Positions 61,716-64,000 of a stretch of 64,000 nt of DNA are shown one piece after another. The translations under genes were made by a program, and so were the position numbers. The DNA comes from Clostridiales bacterium (GTDB taxonomy: Bacteria; Bacillota; Clostridia; Lachnospirales; WQUN01): positions 1 to 64,000 of the forward strand of contig JAISZB010000068.1 in assembly GCA_031269465.1 (NCBI GenBank). The letters are read 5' to 3'. Within the stretch, counting starts at the first letter, position 1, and each line of letters starts with the position of its first letter. The notes below the pieces were generated by a model. That model saw only the letters and a list, made by a program, of their open reading frames with translations, did not search any database and had not been told where the DNA came from.

Positions 61716-62405
61716 ATGGAATGGGGTGCTATGGAACATCTGGTAGACTATGATAAAATATATTATGCCTGAACTCATGAGCGAGTCGCGGGAACTGTAA
61801 ATACAGTCATGCTTTCGACCTATTGGGAAGCCGGAAGCTCAATAGTAGAGGGCGAACAAAGCGGCGAGCATAAAGCGCAGTACAGCTAGAGTGTTGTTTC
61901 TGAGTTGTCAAAACGGCTGACGATTGACTTTAAAAAAGGTTATTCCATGAACAATCTTTATAATATGCGCGCTTCTTTACGCCCTATCCAAAATTCCAGA
62001 AGCCATCTGGAAAACTGTCGTGGTCATTGAACTGTCAGCAGTAAAGGACTTGGACGCACACTCATTTTATGAACATGAAAGTGCCAATGGCAAGTGGTCG
62101 ATTGATGAGTTGCGTCGTCAAATAGGCACATCGTTATTTGAGCGGCTCGTACTCTCCGAAGGTCAGCCTAGCAAGGAAAAAATTCTTTCGCTCGCTCGTC
62201 AAGGCGGGGTTATAGAGAAACCCAAGGATATTTTGAGACAACCGTATGTGTTTGAGTTTCTTGGCGTACGAGAAGAGAAGCCCATGCTTGAAAAAGATTT
62301 GGAAGCGAGGCTGATTCGCCACATTGAAGATTTTCTGCTTGAATTGGGGGGAGGATTCATGTTTGTTGGCAGTCAACAACGTATCACCGTCGGGCGCCGT
62401 CACTA
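61716..62405 (+). pseudogene. DUF1016 (YhcG-type PDDEXK nuclease) remnant 1, interrupted by a palindromic element
   Basis: Starts at ATG 61716 with GGAGGAGG seven bases upstream. The N-terminal part reads TVNTVMLSTYWEAGSSIVEG, SELSKRLTIDFKKGYSMNNL, typical of DUF1016. Stops at 61770 (TGA) and 61887 (TAG) and a frameshift near 61990 break it. The second part continues in another frame: FYEHESANGKWSIDELRRQI, SLFERLVLSEGQPSKEKI, IEKPKDILRQPYVFEFLGV and FLLELGGGFMFVGSQQRITV, GRRHYY. Just where the family continues with its catalytic FYIDLVFYNR segment, the type A element begins. Confidence 0.85.
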
Positions 62406-62406
62406 C

Positions 62407-62634
62407 TATACCGCTTTTCATCAAATGTTCCTTTTTTGGAGCTTGACTGTCCATTGAGTGGTGCGAAATGCAGGTATCGGCATTTCGCACTCGCTGTATA
62501 ATCAAACTCCAAAAAAGGTAATTTAGTACGAAAATACATTTTATGGACATTTGTCCATGCTTCAAATACACAAATGCCTTAATATTTTCAGCCTTGGCGG
62601 TGAAGCGCAGCGTCATAGGGGTTTATATGAAAAG
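62407..62634. repeat. Palindromic element, type A, end 1 on the left, with the ~105-bp extra module, inserted in a DUF1016 gene
   Basis: TATACCGCTTTTCATCAAAT, GGAGCTTGACTGTCCATTGAG, centre TGCGAAATGCAGGTATCGGC, GTATAATCAAACTCC, then after AAGGTAATTT the module (62522-62626) and ATATGAAAAGGAAC. The final terminus after the module is eroded. Confidence 0.88.
62522..62626. repeat. Insert module, copy 2
   Basis: TTTAGTACGAAAATAC to CATAGGGGTTT; about 90 percent identical by eye to 39842-39951, including the palindrome ATGGACAT/TTGTCCAT-type site at 62543-62558. Confidence 0.85.
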
Positions 62635-62716
62635 GAACGAAGTTAAGGCTCTGCTGGCGCAAGAGGCTGAGGTGCAAGACGAAGCTGATTTCGGTAAAAC
62701 AATGGAAGACAAGTAA
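62627..62716 (+). CDS. Small open frame, 29 residues, possibly a gene fragment
   Basis: MKRNEVKALLAQEAEVQDEA then DFGKTMEDK and TAA. The ATG is the last ATG of the element terminus. Charged, helical, no family recognised. GGGG lies eight bases upstream within the insert module. It may be a chance fusion of the element with a residual gene end. Confidence 0.25.
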   Translation: MKRNEVKALLAQEAEVQDEADFGKTMEDK

Positions 62717-62885
62717 AATTTGTCGTGGAGTCGGATGGGATTATGACATTCAATGAAAATACACAGGTCAAGATAACGCGATTTTGCCTCTGATGCGATT
62801 GGACTATGACTAAGTGTCTTTGAAGAATACCGTTTGTGGCCGCGGCTCAACTATGTTCATGGATGTTTCTCCGAGAGCATTCAGC

Positions 62886-62932
62886 GAATGCCGATTCTTA
62901 TCAAATGTTCCTTTTTTGGAGCTTGATTATAC
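62886..62932. repeat. Half palindromic element, type A end 1
   Basis: ATGCCGATTCTTATCAAATG, T-tract, GGAGCTTGATTATAC, and then unrelated sequence. It lies just past the stop codon side of the methyltransferase gene. Confidence 0.65.
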
Positions 62933-62995
62933 TATGATGATTTGGGACGACCGTTTCTCAAGATTTTTGAAGTTCGCTGGCCTCGATAACATTTG

Positions 62996-63679
62996 TCATA
63001 TGTTCGCCTCCCGCTTGTCGAGCCGCACCATAAAACCGATACCGGACTTGGTAATCTCGTGCCGGGGGAAGGACGTTTTTGCAATAAGCTCCTCAAAGCC
63101 GTCGCGTGTATATGCGCCGCTTTTCAAAAATGTTTTGAACGAAAGTTTAACAAAAAACCTATCAAAACCTTTCATGCCGGTTTTATTAAGCTCGTTTTCA
63201 AACTCCTCTTTCGTGGCGTTATGGTTCATGTCGATAATAAGCGCTGTTCCGTTCGGCTTTAGGACACGGTACATTTCGTTGAGAGCTGTAAGCGGCTCCT
63301 TAAAATTCTTGAACGGGTCGGAGCAAATGATACTATCAAACTGTCCGTCCTGCAGAGGAAGATCAGAAGCGTTGCCCTGCTTGAAATCCACAGTGGCATT
63401 CGCTTCTTTTGCGTTGCTCTTTTCAATCTCCACAAAATCCTGACTGAGTTCAACGCCTGTGACCTTAAAGCCGCGCCGAGCCAGTTCAATCGAAAGATAA
63501 CCGGGGCCGGGCGCGACTTCCAGCACCGATGCGCCTTTATCAGCAAGGCCGCTCACTACATTTGCATATTCGTTCATCTCATTAAGCCGCGACGAGCGTG
63601 TGTTTTTGTCATACCATTTCGCCATCACGCCATAAATGCCGAGATCTTTTTTCCTGCGCGAGTTTTTCAAGAAAGCCAT
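62996..63679 (-). CDS. Class I SAM-dependent methyltransferase
   Basis: 227 residues. Rossmann methyltransferase motifs: I VLEVAPGPGYLSIEL (~52-66), II VTGVELSQDFVEI, III KQGNASDLPLQDGQFDSIIC, IV-V YRVLKPNGTALIIDM. The substrate is not evident. Two ATGs six bases apart are possible; AGGAGG is at good distance only from the inner one (63679). Divergent from the TetR-type gene 130 bp away, which suggests it is the regulated target. Confidence 0.85.
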   Translation of the reverse strand: MAFLKNSRRKKDLGIYGVMAKWYDKNTRSSRLNEMNEYANVVSGLADKGASVLEVAPGPGYLSIELARRGFKVTGVELSQDFVEIEKSNAKEANATVDFKQGNASDLPLQDGQFDSIICSDPFKNFKEPLTALNEMYRVLKPNGTALIIDMNHNATKEEFENELNKTGMKGFDRFFVKLSFKTFLKSGAYTRDGFEELIAKTSFPRHEITKSGIGFMVRLDKREANI

Positions 63680-63741
63680 ACTCATCCTCCTATTGATTCT
63701 TGCGTGGTGTTATGATAAAATAGTTCATTAACAATAATTTA

Positions 63742-63755
63742 ACACTGTTAAGTGT
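63742..63755. promoter_or_regulatory. Candidate TetR operator
   Basis: ACACT-GTTA-AGTGT, a perfect short palindrome in the divergent intergenic region between the methyltransferase and TetR genes. Confidence 0.45.
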
Positions 63756-63809
63756 ACTCATTAATACCGATAATGTCAATAGGTTTAAGAGATTTCATGA
63801 GGTGAGAAG

Positions 63810-64000
63810 ATGTCGGTCACAAAGGAAATGATTGTTGAGGTTTCTATAAATATATTAAACAGCGACGGAGAGGAGAGCTTATCCATGCGAACCATCGCAC
63901 AGGGACTGAACATAAAAGCCGCTGCTCTGTATTGGCATTTCAAAGGAAAGCTGGAATTGTATGGCGCGATTGCGGAGCATTTATGTTCGCAAATAACAAT
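63810..64000 (+). CDS. TetR/AcrR-family regulator (partial, runs off the window)
   Basis: The first 63 residues: VTKEMIVEVSINILNSDGEE, SLSMRTIAQGLNIKAAALYW then HFKGKLELYGAI. This is the TetR helix-turn-helix with the typical ALYWHFKGK recognition helix. GAGGTGAGA lies upstream of the ATG at 63810. The ligand-binding part is outside the window. Confidence 0.9.
   Translation, partial: MSVTKEMIVEVSINILNSDGEESLSMRTIAQGLNIKAAALYWHFKGKLELYGAIAEHLCSQIT

Noticed and set aside
62627-62716. Continuation of the DUF1016 gene after the element
   Set aside because: The 29 residues do not resemble the DUF1016 C-terminal domain.

Overview
The window looks like a chromosomal segment of an endospore-forming, Gram-positive Clostridia-type bacterium of moderate GC content. 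It carries spoIIR (16.7 kb), a cdaA-cdaR c-di-AMP synthesis locus (54-58 kb), a ZapA/U32 pair, a free-standing VanW protein and a small alarmone synthetase. Strong Shine-Dalgarno sites precede most genes. The species cannot be named from sequence alone.

Layout. 0-9 kb: a 116-bp repeat with a promoter, ZapA-like protein + U32 protein, FtsW/RodA, a DUF6273-like protein, VanW. 9-17.5 kb: a Sel1-repeat protein with 31 repeats, RelQ-like synthetase, a cysteine-rich protein, spoIIR. 18.4-27.1 kb: a cell-surface cluster made of an ER-type (SipW-like) signal peptidase fused to about 1000 residues of proline/glutamine-rich sequence, followed by two secreted proteins with SipW-type leaders, one with an NPKTE-type C-terminal anchor. 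27-36 kb: CheV, asparagine synthetase, TcdA, an unknown C-terminally anchored protein, a LacI-type regulator. 36.5-39.1 kb: a secreted S8 protease with a structured leader. 40-43.3 kb: a graveyard of remnants (IS30 transposase, tannase-like hydrolase, MerR regulator with its promoter but no intact target). 43.6-46 kb: a DUF362 protein overlapping a YraQ/ArsP-type permease. 46.3-54 kb: a decayed DUF1016 nuclease gene, then a two-component system and an adaptor/ABC/MacB export operon. 54-59.5 kb: cdaR, cdaA, two membrane proteins, a lipoprotein glycosidase-like protein. 59.7-64 kb: a MobC remnant beside a 40-bp perfect palindrome, a second decayed DUF1016 gene cut by a repeat element, a methyltransferase and a divergent TetR gene that runs off the end.

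The dominant unexplained signal is a family of intergenic palindromic elements, with about 25 long and about 10 short or half copies in 64 kb. Terms used below: long copies (100-135 bp) begin and end in TATA. They have two distinct ends. End 1 has CCATTGAGTGG next to the centre; end 2 has ACAGCGAG there. Both ends carry an inner arm of the form GGAGCTTGATTAT/ATAATCAAGCTCC, and many copies have a central hairpin TGCGAAATGCC/GGCATTTCGCA. There are two outer-arm types. Type A ends read TATACCGCTTTTCATCAAAT (end 1) or TATACTGCTTTTCATATAAA (end 2). Type B ends read TATACCGATTTGCAGTCAAA (end 1) or TATACTGATTTGCATATGAA (end 2). Mini copies of about 50 bp keep only the outer arms. Copies lie in both orientations, some are nested in others, one interrupts a gene, and none encodes a protein. 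This is what a non-autonomous, TA-targeting mobile element would look like, although stem-preserving changes also suggest a role or constraint at the RNA or DNA structure level.

Coordinates of genes are well supported. Element ends are read by eye and may be off by a few bases.
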